Shown: positions 21,111-32,735, counted from the first letter of the stretch. The stretch: 64,000 nt of DNA from Dryomyza anilis (GCA_951804985.1 OX638131.1:40800044-40864043), one strand, 5' to 3'. Numbers and translations are program-made. Notes: generated by a model from the sequence alone, not told the origin.

Positions 21111-21428
21111 GTGACTGCATTCGCAAACGTAGTTCAATACTTCCTTAGAAATATAAGAGCAGACAATTATAAATCAATTCTTGAGGAAATGATTGCTGCT
21201 ATCATTAGTCAACGTGTTACAAATTTTGTGCACTTACATTTGAAATTATTTTTTGAAGGTTTTGACGATGAGCAAGGTAAACGGTTTCAACAAAAAATCG
21301 TGGATATTGAAACCAGATACAAAGGGAAAGGAATTCGTAGAATGCCCTTCGTATATTGCTGGTCGCTTGGTCGTGAAACGAACTCGGACTGGTACAAATA
21401 CCAAAAATTAAAGCAAAATTTATTTTAA
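21111..21428 (+). pseudogene. Fragment of a multi-copy arthropod ORF ('EQGERFHQDI...ADYCW' family)
   Basis: About 105 open codons without a proper ATG (the frame opens at GTG). Motifs run NYKSILEEMI, then HLHLKLFFEGF, DDEQGKRFQQKI, ETRYKGKG and VYCWSLGRE. This order matches a protein family seen many times in arthropod genomes, with the pattern EQGERFHQDI, RYQGRW, ADYCWxLKR. I know it only as an uncharacterised, probably transposon-associated family. Here HSHLD-like and ADYCW residues are partly lost and the N-terminal part is missing, so it is a decayed fragment. Confidence 0.5.
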
Positions 21429-21474
21429 GTAAAAATTATTTTACATAAAATTTAAATTTATGTAGATAATATTA

Positions 21475-22563
21475 GGAGAGCCTGGGGTAAAATGGGACAT
21501 GGGGTAATGTGGGAAATTTCAATTTTTTGACATATTATTGCACTTAGAAAAATAAAAGCAATTGTCAAGTCTTCTTAATATGGCATCCATTTTTTCATCC
21601 ATGGTTATAATCAAAATGAAAACATTTTATTGAATTTCAAAAAAAAAATGTCTGCAATTTTTTATAGCTGTTGTTTGCTATCAAAAGTGATAATTTTTGT
21701 CGTTTTTAATTAGGATGATCGGATGTCGGATCGGATCTTTTGAAATATAAACGAGTTTTACAAATAACTTAACATTGCTTAAATGGTCAAATTGCGATAT
21801 GAGGGTAATGTGGGAAACACATTCTGGTGTAAAGTGGGAAACGTAATTTAAGCAATGTTTGTTGTAATTTTAGTAAAAATATTGTGTTATATGAATTATT
21901 TATATGGTTTAGACAAGTAAACTTCAATCTTGGCTACAATCCAATGAAAAACAAAATTTTAACTTCATATTATATAAGATCTGAATTACAGAAAAAGCCG
22001 AAAAGCGAATCTTTAACAAGAAAAAAAAGGATACAGCAACTTTATCAGAAAATTTTTGTACAATTTGCTTGAATGAAATTCCGAAGAATTTAAGTTTTAT
22101 CAATATAGTGAACTGCCATATCTGCAACTTGCAATTTGTGAAATTGACGCTCAGCAACTACACCTGTTTCCATTGCCACTCAAAATATTCTGACTAGGAG
22201 TATGAGTAAATGCACCATTTTTTACTTTCAACTTTTTGTTTTATTTCTTTCTTTTAGTATCATACTTTTTTTATTACCTTAGTGGTGTTTTTTTATCCTT
22301 AATATATTTGACTTTTTATGAAAAAAACAAAACGTGAACATAATGTTGATAAAAATTTTGAAGTTTCCCATTTTACCCCAACATTTTTTCAACAAGTCTG
22401 AAATTGAGCTGTTTTGAAAAATCAATCAAAAATCAAATTAAATTCATATAAATGGTATTCTGTTAATGCCAAAAGTTAGATCATAAACCAGTCTATGGAA
22501 TAAACCCTTCAAATGTACTTTTTAGGCAGAAAATCAAAATATTTCCCACTTTACCCCTGGCTT
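21475..22563. mobile_element. 1.09-kb element with GGGGTAAAATGGGA termini
   Basis: The left end is TA-GGAGAGCCTGGGGTAAAATG; the right end is TTTCCCACTTTACCCCTGGC and lacks the last few bases. Motifs like 'gggtaatgtgggaaa' and 'tgtaaagtgggaaac' recur inside (21500, 21802, 21828). A short open stretch (21900-22072) may be a transposase remnant but has no diagnostic motif. TA duplication and such ends suggest a pogo/Tc1-like element. Confidence 0.5.
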
Positions 22564-23214
22564 TTTAAGTATTTTATTAAGTATTTATTAATTTTATTAA
22601 GTATATTATTATTTTTTTAAGTATTTTATTAATGACATATTTTGAATTAGAACTTTTTCATTTAAAAAACAAAAAAATCATAATATAGAATACATGTCGT
22701 ATGAGTAATATTAGTGAAAAATTAAAATGCATTTCTAAATTTTAAGCGAATTTATCTAGGAAACTAGAATACTATTTTGAAACGTACTTTAAGGGTACAT
22801 AGGCTTTTCTCATGTACGCAAAGTTGTGACGGACTGTGTAATATTCAAATAATATTGAAAAATATAAAAAACTTCTTAAAATTGAGCTAATCTTTCACAT
22901 TTAATTTTATTTAAAAAAATCATGTTAGTCTGAAACACGGAATTTATGAAAAAGAATTGTACGGGGAGGTATTGAGTTTAGAAATCAATCTCTCGAGAAA
23001 GAACTACACTGGGAAAAATGCATAATAATTTCAACCAAGAGTTAAAACCTAAACGAATGACGGTTTCGATTTCGGTTACTGTTTCGGTTTTAAGTTTTTA
23101 TATCGAAACTGTTCGGTATTCCGGTTCTAAGTTACGTTTTCGGTTTTCATTTCGGTTTTTGTATAATTTTTTTTTTTTATATTTTTCAAATAATTTAACA
23201 TTGTTATATGGTTC

Positions 23215-23774
23215 TAAGTTAAGTTCAAATTGTGATATTGGCGTAAAATGGGAAACGTAATTTAAACAATGTTTGTTGTTATTTTAGTAACAGTATTGTG
23301 TTGAATTATTTAATTGATTTCACCAAGAAAAAAATTCAATTCAAAATTTCGTGACCACAAACCAATGAAATGCAATATTTTCACCTCACCTGAGATATGA
23401 TCTGAATTGCAAAAGAAATCCGAGAAGCCAACCTTAAACAAGAGCAACAATAATACATCGGTAAATTTTCTTAAACTTCATAAGAAGATGAAGGAGAATG
23501 TTGTACAATTTCCAACCATAAAAGCCAAGGAAATTAAATTTCAACAATTCTGTGAACTGCAATATCTGCCTTATACTAGAAATGTTTAAACTTGTCGAAC
23601 TTGCACTTCATTTTTCGTGTTTTCTTAAGTATTTACTGAGATGTTAATAATTTGAAACTTTTTTCAAATTTTTTCTTGCATTAACATTGATTTTTATTAC
23701 CTTATTATATTAGGGTATAAAAAAATATTCAAATGATATTCTCAAAACTTGTCCCACTTTAATCCAGGCTCCCC
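23215..23774. mobile_element. Second, truncated copy of the GTAAAATGGGA element
   Basis: It aligns by eye with 21810-22115 ('gtgggaaacgtaatttaa', 'caatgtttgttgt', 'gaactgcaatatctgc') and has an intact right end GTCCCACTTTAATCCAGGCT-CCCC followed by TA. Its left end is lost in the 'cggttt' repeat. Confidence 0.5.
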
Positions 23775-23940
23775 TATATATTTTACTAATATCATTAAAA
23801 TTTGAATAATTTTTTCTGCTTGGAGTTGCTGGTGTTTTGTTTTTAATTCGATTTACCGCTTAATGAAACAAAAAACATATTTTAGACTAGAGACTGTTGT
23901 TTTGGAAATATTGTTTCTCAAAAAACTACATGTGAATTGA

Positions 23941-23975
23941 TCAGCATCACTACCCGAGTCCGTTTAGCCATGTCC

Positions 23976-24027
<52 letters not shown>

Positions 24028-24688
24028 TGCTGCCGAATACAGAATAACATGAGAAATACTGATCAGAATGCGATGAAATTTCGTCTCAATATATTTTAGC
24101 CAAAAGTAGGAACTGAGTTTGAAAATGAGCCAAATCGGTCTACGGACACGCCCACCTCCCATACAAGTCACTTTTATATAACTCTTTCGGAACTAATAAC
24201 TCGAAAAGTATTCAAGGTATAGTTATAAAATTTAAAACGTATTGTTATAATTCACCTAAGAATATGTGGTCTAAAAATGGGCGTGATACGCCCACTTTTT
24301 TTTTCATTATTTCCCGGGTTTTCATAGTGGAAATTTGATCCGTAAATTATTAAAATCAAATCTATGAAATATTAGCCTTTAAAAATTTTAAATATAAGCG
24401 TGGTCAGCCCAATTATATTTCTCAAATTTTTTTTTTAGTTTTTTATACTTTTTATACATTTTTTAATTTATGGGGATATAAGACGTAAATTTCTGATATA
24501 TGAATAATATTCTGAGGGTAGGGAAGTTCAGCATAATTAAAAACTTTAAAATTAAGGTATGCAATTAAATATCCTATATTAATATCCCCACCAAAGGTGT
24601 AGGGTATTCCATAGTCGGGCCCGACCGACTATAAAAATCCGCCCATGTCACCGAACTAACCCATGTGACCTAACTTTCCCAACTCGTT
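23941..24688 (+). mobile_element. DINE-1/INE-1-like element, family B
   Basis: Starts at 'cagcatcactacccgagtcc', followed by a (gtct)n run at 23978-24020. It continues with 'caaatcggtctacggacacg' and the subterminal palindrome AGTCGGGCCCGACCGACT near 24614, and ends 'taactttcccaactcgtt'. The 'accctacac' head is missing. Nearly identical by eye to the inverted copy at 28886-29675. Confidence 0.6.
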
Positions 24689-25386
24689 CTGTTTCTTTTT
24701 ATACTTTTTTAAAACCGGTATAAAACCATAACCATTTATTTCGGTTTTGGATATCGATTTATTTCTGATTTTCGTATAACGGTTTCGGTTACGGTTTCGG
24801 TTTTAAAAATGAAACGGTTTAAAACGATATCGGTTTCGGTTACAGTTTCAATCCTTGATTTCAACATTTAAAATTACTGTAAAATTTATAAAGCATCCCA
24901 ATAAACACCCGGATTCAAGTTAGAGCTTCAGTGTTTGCTGGGATCCTTATCAACAAAAAATATTTATGATAAAACTAAATTCAGGTTTATTTATATACAT
25001 TTCAATTTATGAGGTCTAAACAACCTATTAACGAATCACATCATTTTATTAAACATTTCAAATTTAAATGCAAATCACATTTATTACTAATTCAAATTTC
25101 CAACCAGTATATATTCGAGAATTGCACGTGCATATTACAATTGTGATTTTGCACACCTTTCAACGATAAAATATTGCATTATAGTGTAGCGCTGACATCT
25201 GTGAAATTAATTACACTCAATCTGTAATATAAATTTATTACTTTGTTGTCGAATTAAAAAAAAAATATAAAAATATATATTGAAAAAGCGAATAATCGAT
25301 AATATATGCATTTTATATTAACATGATAATAATAAAGGGTGTAAGGTATAACAAAAAAAAAATGTTTAAGGAAAATAAACAAAAAT

Positions 25387-25449
25387 TCCCATACCGGCAT
25401 TGAACTCCCGGGTGAGAGCCGGGTATCCTAACCACTAGACAATATGGGA
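25387..25449 (-). tRNA. tRNA-Glu(CTC) with deleted T-arm strand (probable pseudogene)
   Basis: On the - strand it reads TCCCATATTGTCTAGTGGTT, then the CTCTCAC anticodon loop (anticodon CTC), and ends GCCGGTATGGGA followed by TTTTT, a Pol III terminator. The acceptor stem, D-arm and anticodon arm are those of tRNA-Glu. About nine bases at the variable loop and 5' strand of the T-stem are missing: 63 nt instead of 72. Without that strand the T-arm cannot form, so the transcript should not be charged. Confidence 0.7.
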
Positions 25450-26129
25450 TTATAAGACACGTAAATTAAGAACGCACTTACGACTCGTCCGCAGCATGTT
25501 ACAAAAATAACCCAGTGACAGATTAAGAATTCTTTGTTATAAGTTATAACGTGTATATCTTATAAATAATTTATATTAGTTTAATCAAGTGCTGTTTATC
25601 AAGTCAAATAAATATTTCTTTTTTGTATTATTATTATTTAGATAAGATATAAATAATTTAGTACTTAAATATGCGATAAAACATCAGTGCAATATATACA
25701 ATGATAAATTCGAAAGATTTGTGTCGCTAATAACGAAAATCATCCCGCGGGCAAATTATGATTTATGACGAGTGAACAGAAATTGATGTTAATCGCATTT
25801 CACATAAAGGTTTCATTTTTATTTATTTTCTTCTTGGCATATTTTATCATTACAAGCACCTGCTACCACACCACCCAGAGTATATTCATTTCGTGTGCCA
25901 TGAGGAAAATGTCGTGCTGACTCCGTTGTTTATGACGACTGCATAAGATACTGAAATGGTAGCTTGCAAAGGAGGAAGAGCAAGTGGTTACAGCGGTTTG
26001 GTCGATTTCTTGACACTCTACTCTAACCAGGAATACTGAAACATTTTCCATTTACATTCAGATAAAATCAATTAAAATTATTTAATGCCATTTTAAATAT
26101 TAAACTTAACAAATGGGTAAAAAATGTAT
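25450..26129. other. Intergenic DNA with a GC-richer patch at 25850-26060
   Basis: The patch is more GC-rich than its surroundings and has no long ORF or TE motif. Nothing identifies its role. Confidence 0.35.
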
Positions 26130-26934
26130 AAATATCAAACGGATTTCTCCTACCACTTAGAAATAATTCAAATGAACAAATATTGTTCCTATTTAAACTA
26201 AGAAAATTTAAAAATGTTGGACCTCCAACTTATATGGTTCCAGAGATATGATGGCATAAAAAAAAATATTTAAAAAAATCACAAATGTGTGATTAACATA
26301 ATTACGTTAATCTTAAAATGTATTCCTTTCAAATAATACCTCAATTGACTTTGTGTGCAAACTACTTCTTATGATAAACACAATTAAGTCAACTCATCTT
26401 TGTAATTTTTTAACAATAGTTTCACTTTTTAAGTCGCTATATTTCGAAATGAGGCCACACAGAAAAAACTAATCGATGTAAAAATAGCAACCGATATTAA
26501 TTACATTAATCCAGCAATGAAATTCACTAATTTAATGAACACATTTGCTGTTTTTGTTATATAAGCAATTGCGTTCGCTAATATGAATATTTGTACGTCA
26601 ATGCAGCAAATAATTTAGTCGGCGCAGTTTTAGCAAATATAATTGCTAATAAATTTGCTGCATTGACGTACAAATTTTCATATTAGCAAACGAAATTGCT
26701 GATTTAACGAAGAATTGCAATGTTTTCATTAAATTAGTGAATTTTATTGCTGGATAGATTAATGAATGCAATTAATATCGGTTGCAATATTTACGACGAT
26801 TATTTTTTTCTGTGCAAAATGTAGATTTTTTTTTTAGTTTAATATAATAGGAAATTCATGCAAATTTGATAATTTCCAAAGTGGTTGATATTTAAAATGC
26901 TCAATTTTTTCGTTGATTTAAAATGAAATATCCC
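26130..26934. mobile_element. Second copy of the 601-bp fold-back MITE family (2476-3076), carrying a nested element
   Basis: Phrases shared with 2476-3076 include 'aaataattcaaatg', 'tatggttccagagatatg', 'cctttcaaataatacctcaa', and the right end 'gttgatttaaaatgaaatat'. The left terminus is lost. A second MITE (26457-26815) interrupts it. Confidence 0.5.
26457..26815. mobile_element. 359-bp near-perfect palindromic MITE, ACACAGAAAAAA ends
   Basis: The arms are inverted copies over nearly their full length: 'gcaaccgatattaattacat', 'attcactaatttaatgaa', 'tttgtacgtcaatgcagcaa' and their complements, meeting near 26640. The ends are ACACAGAAAAAA and TTTTTTTCTGTG. No ORF. A larger, diverged member with the same ends and 'actgcgccgactaaattatt' core is at 59144-59852. 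Confidence 0.7.
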
Positions 26935-27189
26935 AAATATAAATTGAATATGAAACTCCAAGCATGCCAAAAAAATAATTTGCTAAACATATAAAAATTT
27001 CATTTCCTATTCAAATCGGAAGTCGCTCAATTCTTCCACGACATTACTTCTCCGAGACAATTCTTTCCCGGACAATTCATCCCCAGACAATTATATCGTT
27101 CTAGGAAAAGTTGTCTTGGAAAGAATTACAGTAATTGACAGAAATGGTAGTGAACATCAGTTTTTTCCACATTTGATCATATCTTCACT

Positions 27190-27645
27190 ATCATGCCGAA
27201 AGGTCGCCCATGTAGTTTTTGACTTTTGCGTTTTTTTACATTTTTGAATGTAGTTTTTCCTCAAATATACTGTTCCAAAATCGGATTTGTTAGATATTTC
27301 TAGCCAAAAACGACAAAACTAAATGCTAATTCAAAAAATTGAAAATGTCATGCCAAAAGGGCGAATCTTTTCGTTTTTTTGCCATAATTTTTGTATGCGT
27401 ATTAGATAATATAGTGGTGTAAAGCCATTAAAAGTTTGTTTTTAAAGCACCTATCGATCATCATCATTATTTAAAAATATTTTTTTGAATTTTTATCATT
27501 TGCAAGAAAAATGTTTGGCAAATTATTTTTAAATAATGATTCCAATCGATAGGTGGAATTTACGCCTTTACACCAATATTTTATCTTGAACCAATAAAGA
27601 GTTATGCAAAAAAAGGAAAGATTCGCCTTTTTGGCATGACAAGAT
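27190..27645. mobile_element. Palindromic element with GCCAAAAGGGCGAAT arms, copy 1
   Basis: An outer end 'atcatgccgaaaggtcgccc' (27192) is followed by 'gcgtttttttacatttttga'. An inner palindrome (27348-27645) runs from 'catgccaaaagggcgaatct' to 'agattcgcctttttggcatg', with 'cacctatcgat' facing 'atcgataggtg' inside. The same layout is at 32270-32735 in the other orientation. Confidence 0.55.
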
Positions 27646-27688
27646 TTTTAATTTTTCAAATATATTCGTTTTTTTGCTATAATCTTTT

Positions 27689-28339
27689 TACCCTACACTA
27701 AGAGTGAAAGGGTATATTCAATTTGGTACGCCGTTTGTAACACCCAGAAGGAAGCATCTCTGGTATGGAAAAGTATATATATTCTTGATCAGCATGACCT
27801 CCTGAGTCGATTTAGCGATGCACGTCTATCCGTCTGTCTGTCCGTCTGTCGGTCCGTCTGTCTGACCGCCTGTCTGTCTGTTGAAATCACTACTACTTAA
27901 ACAATTGAAAAGTTAGATAAATCAAACTCATAATTCAGATTACTTATATACCTATGCTGTATGTACGAAAAAGATCGGCGAGATCGGTCCATTGTGACCT
28001 ATGATCCGACCACTTATGTTCAAATACCTCATATAAAATGTACATATAAAGATCAATTTTTATGTATACGTGCTTAGGTAAACTTTTTTGGTCAAATATA
28101 TATTGAAATCATGCTCAAATACATGGAAATAATGTTTTCCGAGGATACGACTTGTGGGTCCCAAAAAAAAAATGAAATTCGGTACACCTACCCATTTGTA
28201 AATATGGGTATCAACTGAAATGAATTTCTTCAGCGATTGAAAGTTTGTGTAGGGTATTTATAGTCGGCTTAGACCGACTACAATTATGACTATCTATCAT
28301 AATAACACCAAATTTAAAATTTCCCATGTGATCTAACCT
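27689..28339 (+). mobile_element. DINE-1/INE-1-like element, family A
   Basis: Full head 'taccctacactaagagtgaa', 'tgatcagcatgacctcctga', a (gtctgtcc)n run at 27830-27890, the subterminal palindrome AGTCGGCTTAGACCGACT near 28262, and the tail 'tttcccatgtgatctaacct'. The last few bases of the family end are missing. Confidence 0.65.
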
Positions 28340-28885
28340 TTTTAAAATTAATTTTTATATATATTTTAAATAATACATTTAAATTCTACTCTTTTCTGAA
28401 ATTTTAAATAGTTGCAAACTATAAAAGTCTAAGAATTTAGACTAAGTTGAATAGAACTTTAAGAACTTTAGTTGAATATGTAGAGTACCTAGTACATATA
28501 TCGCAAAATAGTTAAGACTTCATAAATAACAGGGATGCTAAAGCGTCACATATAAATCACACGGAAATATTTATTTATCTCTCGTATATGTACTACAAAT
28601 GTACGATAAAGATCTCATTTTTTCACGTGTTGCAATTTATTTTCTTTCTACAAAATATGTAGATACTTTCTTCGAGCATACATATGCGTACTGATAAATA
28701 GTGCCATAGGAAATACGCGTGGAAATGGCAATGCGACAATAATAAATATTCTCAATTGAAATAGAATTTTTATTATCAAAAATTGGTGACATTTTTCGAG
28801 TGCGATTAAATTTGTTAAACAATGAAAAATTGCATCGTTAAGCTTTTTTAAAAAAAAAATTATTAAAAAATTAAAAATAAATTTA

Positions 28886-29675
28886 AACCAGTTGGGAAGG
28901 TTAGGTCACATGGGTAAGTTCGGTCACATGGGGCGGATTTTTATAGTCGGTCGGGCCCGACTATGGAATACCCTACACCTTTGGTGGAGATATTAATGAG
29001 GAATATTTAATTGTTTACCTAAATTTTAATTTTTTAATCATGCTGAACCTCCCCACCCTCAGAATATTATTCAATTTACGTCTTATATCCCCATAAATTA
29101 AAAAATTTATATAAAGTATAAAAAACTAAAAAAAAAAATTAAAAAATATAATTGGGCGGACCACGCCTATATTTAAAATTTTGAAATGCTAATATTTCAT
29201 AGATTTGATTTTAATAATTTACGGATCAAATTTCCACTATGAAAACCCGGGAAATATTGAAAAAAAAGTAGGCGGATCACGCCCATTTTTGGACCACATA
29301 TTTTTAGGTAAATTCTAACAATCCGTTTTAAATTTTATAACTATACCTTGAATACTTTTCGAAATATTAGTTTCGAAAAAGTTATATAAAAGTGACTTGT
29401 ATGGGAGGTGGGCGTGTCCGTTGACCGATTTTGCTCATTTTCAAACTTAGTTCCTACTTTTGGCTAAAATATATTGAGACGAAATTTCATCGCATTCTGA
29501 TCAGTATTTCTCAAGTTATTCTGTATTCGGACAGCAAGACAGCAAGACAGACGGACATGGCTAAACGGACTCGGGTAGTGATGCTGATCAAGAATATATA
29601 TACTTTTCCATACCGGACACGCCTCCTAAGGGGCGTTACAATATATATATACCCTGTACCTCATAGGTGTAGGGA
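28886..29675 (-). mobile_element. DINE-1/INE-1-like element, family B, inverted copy
   Basis: On the + strand it starts with the family end 'aaccagttgggaaggttagg', has AGTCGGTCGGGCCCGACT near 28948, and ends with the head 'accctgtacctcataggtgt'. Includes 'tgatgctgatcaagaatata'. A 93-codon ORF (29431-29712) is a chance reading of this repeat. Confidence 0.65.
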
Positions 29676-31370
29676 AAATGTTGTTGGTTATGGTTATAAC
29701 CATTTTCTGTAAAAAAAATAGAAACATTATATCGTTTCATTATTATTATAACCATATTTTGTAAAATTCAGTTTAACAAAAAAATATCACAACGATATCC
29801 ACAACTATTTTTGATGACCATTAAAGTGATGAAAATTTTAAAAAAATAGTCTAATTTTAACTCCGTATTTAGGGAATTCACATGTTAAAAAATCCGATTT
29901 TCATATTTCATATATTATTTAATTCTATGTGTATTTATGCCAACGATTCCAAACGATATCCAATAATTGCATCACCCACCAACCAATTACCGATATGATA
30001 AAATTTTTAAAAATTCTGCCCCGGAGCTTGAGAAATCACATGTCATATCATATTAATTTCATATAGGCAATTCATAAAATAGGAATTTCAAATTTTCAAC
30101 AAACTATTTGGGGATCGATATTCCAAATTTTGGCTATTACAATATTATGATATTAATTTAAACTAATAAAAGCTTTACTTTTCTCCAAAATGTAAAATAC
30201 ATCTATACATTTTTAGTGAACAAACATTGATATATTTTCTATTTTTAAAAATATCAACGACATCTATCGATTCGAGTAGGACTTATTTAATTTTGTTCGC
30301 TGTAAAATCGGGTGAAATTCAAATTTTTCGAAACCACTCAAACGATTTTAAAAATTTTTAAATTATTTTCTTAAGAAAACTTAAGTTTTGAAATTGGAAA
30401 TTTTATCTTTAATGGTTATGAAGATAAAAATCAGTGAATTTAGAGATTTTTATCATGAGAAATCATTCAAAAATTGTAAACAATTCTAAAGTTCATAATA
30501 CAACAAAATTGGTTGTATGCAGTTCGTTGGATTGCTTTGTTACCCATCTTCTCCAATCCCAAAAATTAAAATCCGAAATGCATGTGAATTTTCAGATTAC
30601 TTTAATTAAAAAAATACAGTAAAATTTTGGTCCACTTGAATAAGGCCAGTTCAAATTAATGATGAAAAACCCAGTAGACCATGGATTTTTGAAAACTTTG
30701 CTACAACACATTTAAGAGTGGGTATTTTATTATTATTTATTATTATTATTTTAAAAGTCCATTCTTCAAATTAACTTAAAAGTAGTCCACGTCACTAATT
30801 GAAACTGTACCGCAATCAAACTATTTTTTAATGAAGGATACTGAAATCCTGCCTGCATTAATTTAAAAATAATGTATTATTTGTCATCAGCTTCACTATT
30901 ATGGTTAACTGACCATTTACAAGCATTTTCTCTCGCGTTTAACACACTTTTGAAATTAAAAAAATATATTTTTTTTTATCTCTTGTTTATATTATCCTTG
31001 TTATTCTTATCCATGATGCCCATTAAGTTTTGTTTTATGTTGGACATCAATGGAATTGATCAAACATTTTATTTTAACTGTGGAAATGACATTGGTTGCA
31101 TTCAAATTCAACGGATTTAGGTATTTATAAATTTGCTCAAAGCCACATTTAAGTCTATACTAATTCGACAGGAGATTATGAGGTTTTGATGTTCATCTGC
31201 GTAATGTTACCATATTTTTTTTGAAAACATAAGAAACCAAATAATTTTATTGATCGAAGATTAAATTTGAACAATGTTAAAGAGCGCTAAGAAGAAAAAT
31301 CTATTGTATAGTTCAAATACTTAAAAAAAAAGATAAAGTTATATTTTTGATATGTGCAAGTTTGTCTAAC
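29676..31370. other. AT-rich intergenic DNA
   Basis: No gene supported. A short (ATT)n tract lies at about 30727-30752. Translated ORFs show no recognisable motif. Confidence 0.55.
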
Positions 31371-31377
31371 TGGGTTC

Positions 31378-31470
31378 AAACCCATGACCTTTCGGATCGT
31401 AGTCGAACGCACCAGCGACTTTTTGGCTCGCAGTCCAACGCACTAAACAATGGAGCCACTGACGATACAT
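31378..31470 (-). mobile_element. SINE head fragment with duplicated anticodon-arm region
   Basis: On the - strand the sequence has an A-box-like GTGGCTCCATTG, 'tagtgcgttggactgcgagc', a second similar 'ggtgcgttcgactacgatcc', then a B-box GGTTTGAACCCAG. Compared with the SINE at 8826-9134 the part between the boxes is doubled. Only the head is present. Confidence 0.5.
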
Positions 31471-32269
31471 GAAATTGTGGTATCTTTCATATATTCGAGC
31501 TTATTCTAAACTGTTGCTGCATATGTATATTTGCATTGCTGATGAAGGATCCTCTTAGCAATTATAATCAAAACCAGAAGCAGCGAGTTTAACTTTATTA
31601 AGATATACTTTGCAAATGTTTCAAGGGCACAAAATCTGACACAAAGACCCACATAACAAACCAACAGAGAACACAAAGTAACACAACCGTCCTTGGGTTC
31701 CCGTTTTATGCAAAATTTTAATTTCCTCTGTGCATTCTGCAGTTCTGTGCCATATAAATATCAGACGGCGACACTTGGCGCATGTGGTACTCCGCAACAA
31801 CAAAAACAATGTGTCACTTCATTTAACAAAAACAAAAACAACAAAAATATATATGAAAGTTAGAAAAAAATTAAAAAAACAAGGAAAGATAAAAAAAACT
31901 ATTCTTTTTTCGAAGAGCAAGTTAAGCGTTTATGCTTGGTTTCATTTTTTAGTATAACTATGGGCTCTATATGAGTCTGTTGGCACCACCTTAATGTGCT
32001 ACTTAGTCAATTTATGTATTTCCAATATGTTGCCACACGTTGTTGGTAACCTACGTTACCCACATCATTGCATCATCTGTTCAGAGAAAAGTTGTAGTTG
32101 ACATATTGTATCCTCTGGTTTAGTTGGAACGCTTAACTAAACCAGATGTGTGCATTTTTAAAAATGTTGGGAAATCAAATTTTAAAGTTTGAAGTGCTTT
32201 AAAAATTAGAAAAATTTATATTTTCTTTAATTATAGCAAAAAAAACGAAAAAATTGGAAAAATTGAAAA
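31471..32269. other. Intergenic DNA with possible promoter-like patch
   Basis: A TATAAATA at about 31753 followed by GC-richer sequence and 'caacaacaaaaacaatg' resembles a fly core promoter and leader, but no gene follows. A 12-bp-stem hairpin TCTGGTTTAGTT / AACTAAACCAGA sits at 32114-32146. Confidence 0.25.
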
Positions 32270-32735
32270 TCTTGTCATGTCAAAAGGGCGAATCTTTTCA
32301 TTTTTTAGCTATAACTCATTAATGGTACATGATAAAATAGTGATGTAAAGGCATTTATTGTTTATTTTTAAAGCACCTATCGATCTGCATCATTAATTAA
32401 AAATATTTTGTCAAACATTTATTTGCCATTTGTTATTTGCAGGAAAAAAATGTTTGGCAAAATAATTTTTAAATAATGAAGCAGATCAATAGGCGCTTTG
32501 AAAACAAATAATAAATGCCTTTATACCACTATTTTATTTTATACTAATAAAAAGTTATAGCGAAAAAACGAAAATATTCGCCCTTTTGGCATGACAAGAT
32601 TTTCAATTTTTCAAATTCGCCCAACAAAATGACACGCGATTTTAGCACAGCATACTTGAGGATAAACTACATTCAAAAATGTAAAAAAACGCAAATGTCA
32701 AAAATTGCACATTCGCCCCTTTGGCATGATAGTGA
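32270..32735. mobile_element. Palindromic element with GCCAAAAGGGCGAAT arms, copy 2
   Basis: The inner palindrome 32274-32606 runs from 'catgtcaaaagggcgaatct' to 'ttcgcccttttggcatgaca'. The outer end 'cgcccctttggcatgatag' finishes at about 32732. It is the inverted equivalent of 27190-27645, including 'cacctatcgatc' and 'gtttggcaaa'. No ORF. Confidence 0.55.

Larger units (their letters stand above)
23030..24864 (+). repeat. 'cggtttcggtt' repeat element split by later insertions
   Basis: The left part (23030-23168) and right part (24715-24864) are rich in 'ggtttcggttacggtttcgg' words in the same direction. The left edge 'caaccaagagttaaaacc' and the complement of the right edge, 'caaggattgaaactgtaacc', are similar, like terminal inverted repeats. 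The same edge motif 'atcaaggattgaaaccta' occurs near 49541. A second GTAAAATGGGA element and a DINE-1-like copy lie between the halves. Confidence 0.4.

Noticed and set aside
29431..29712. 93-codon ORF
   Set aside because: Lies within a DINE-1-like repeat; same text in other copies is closed.
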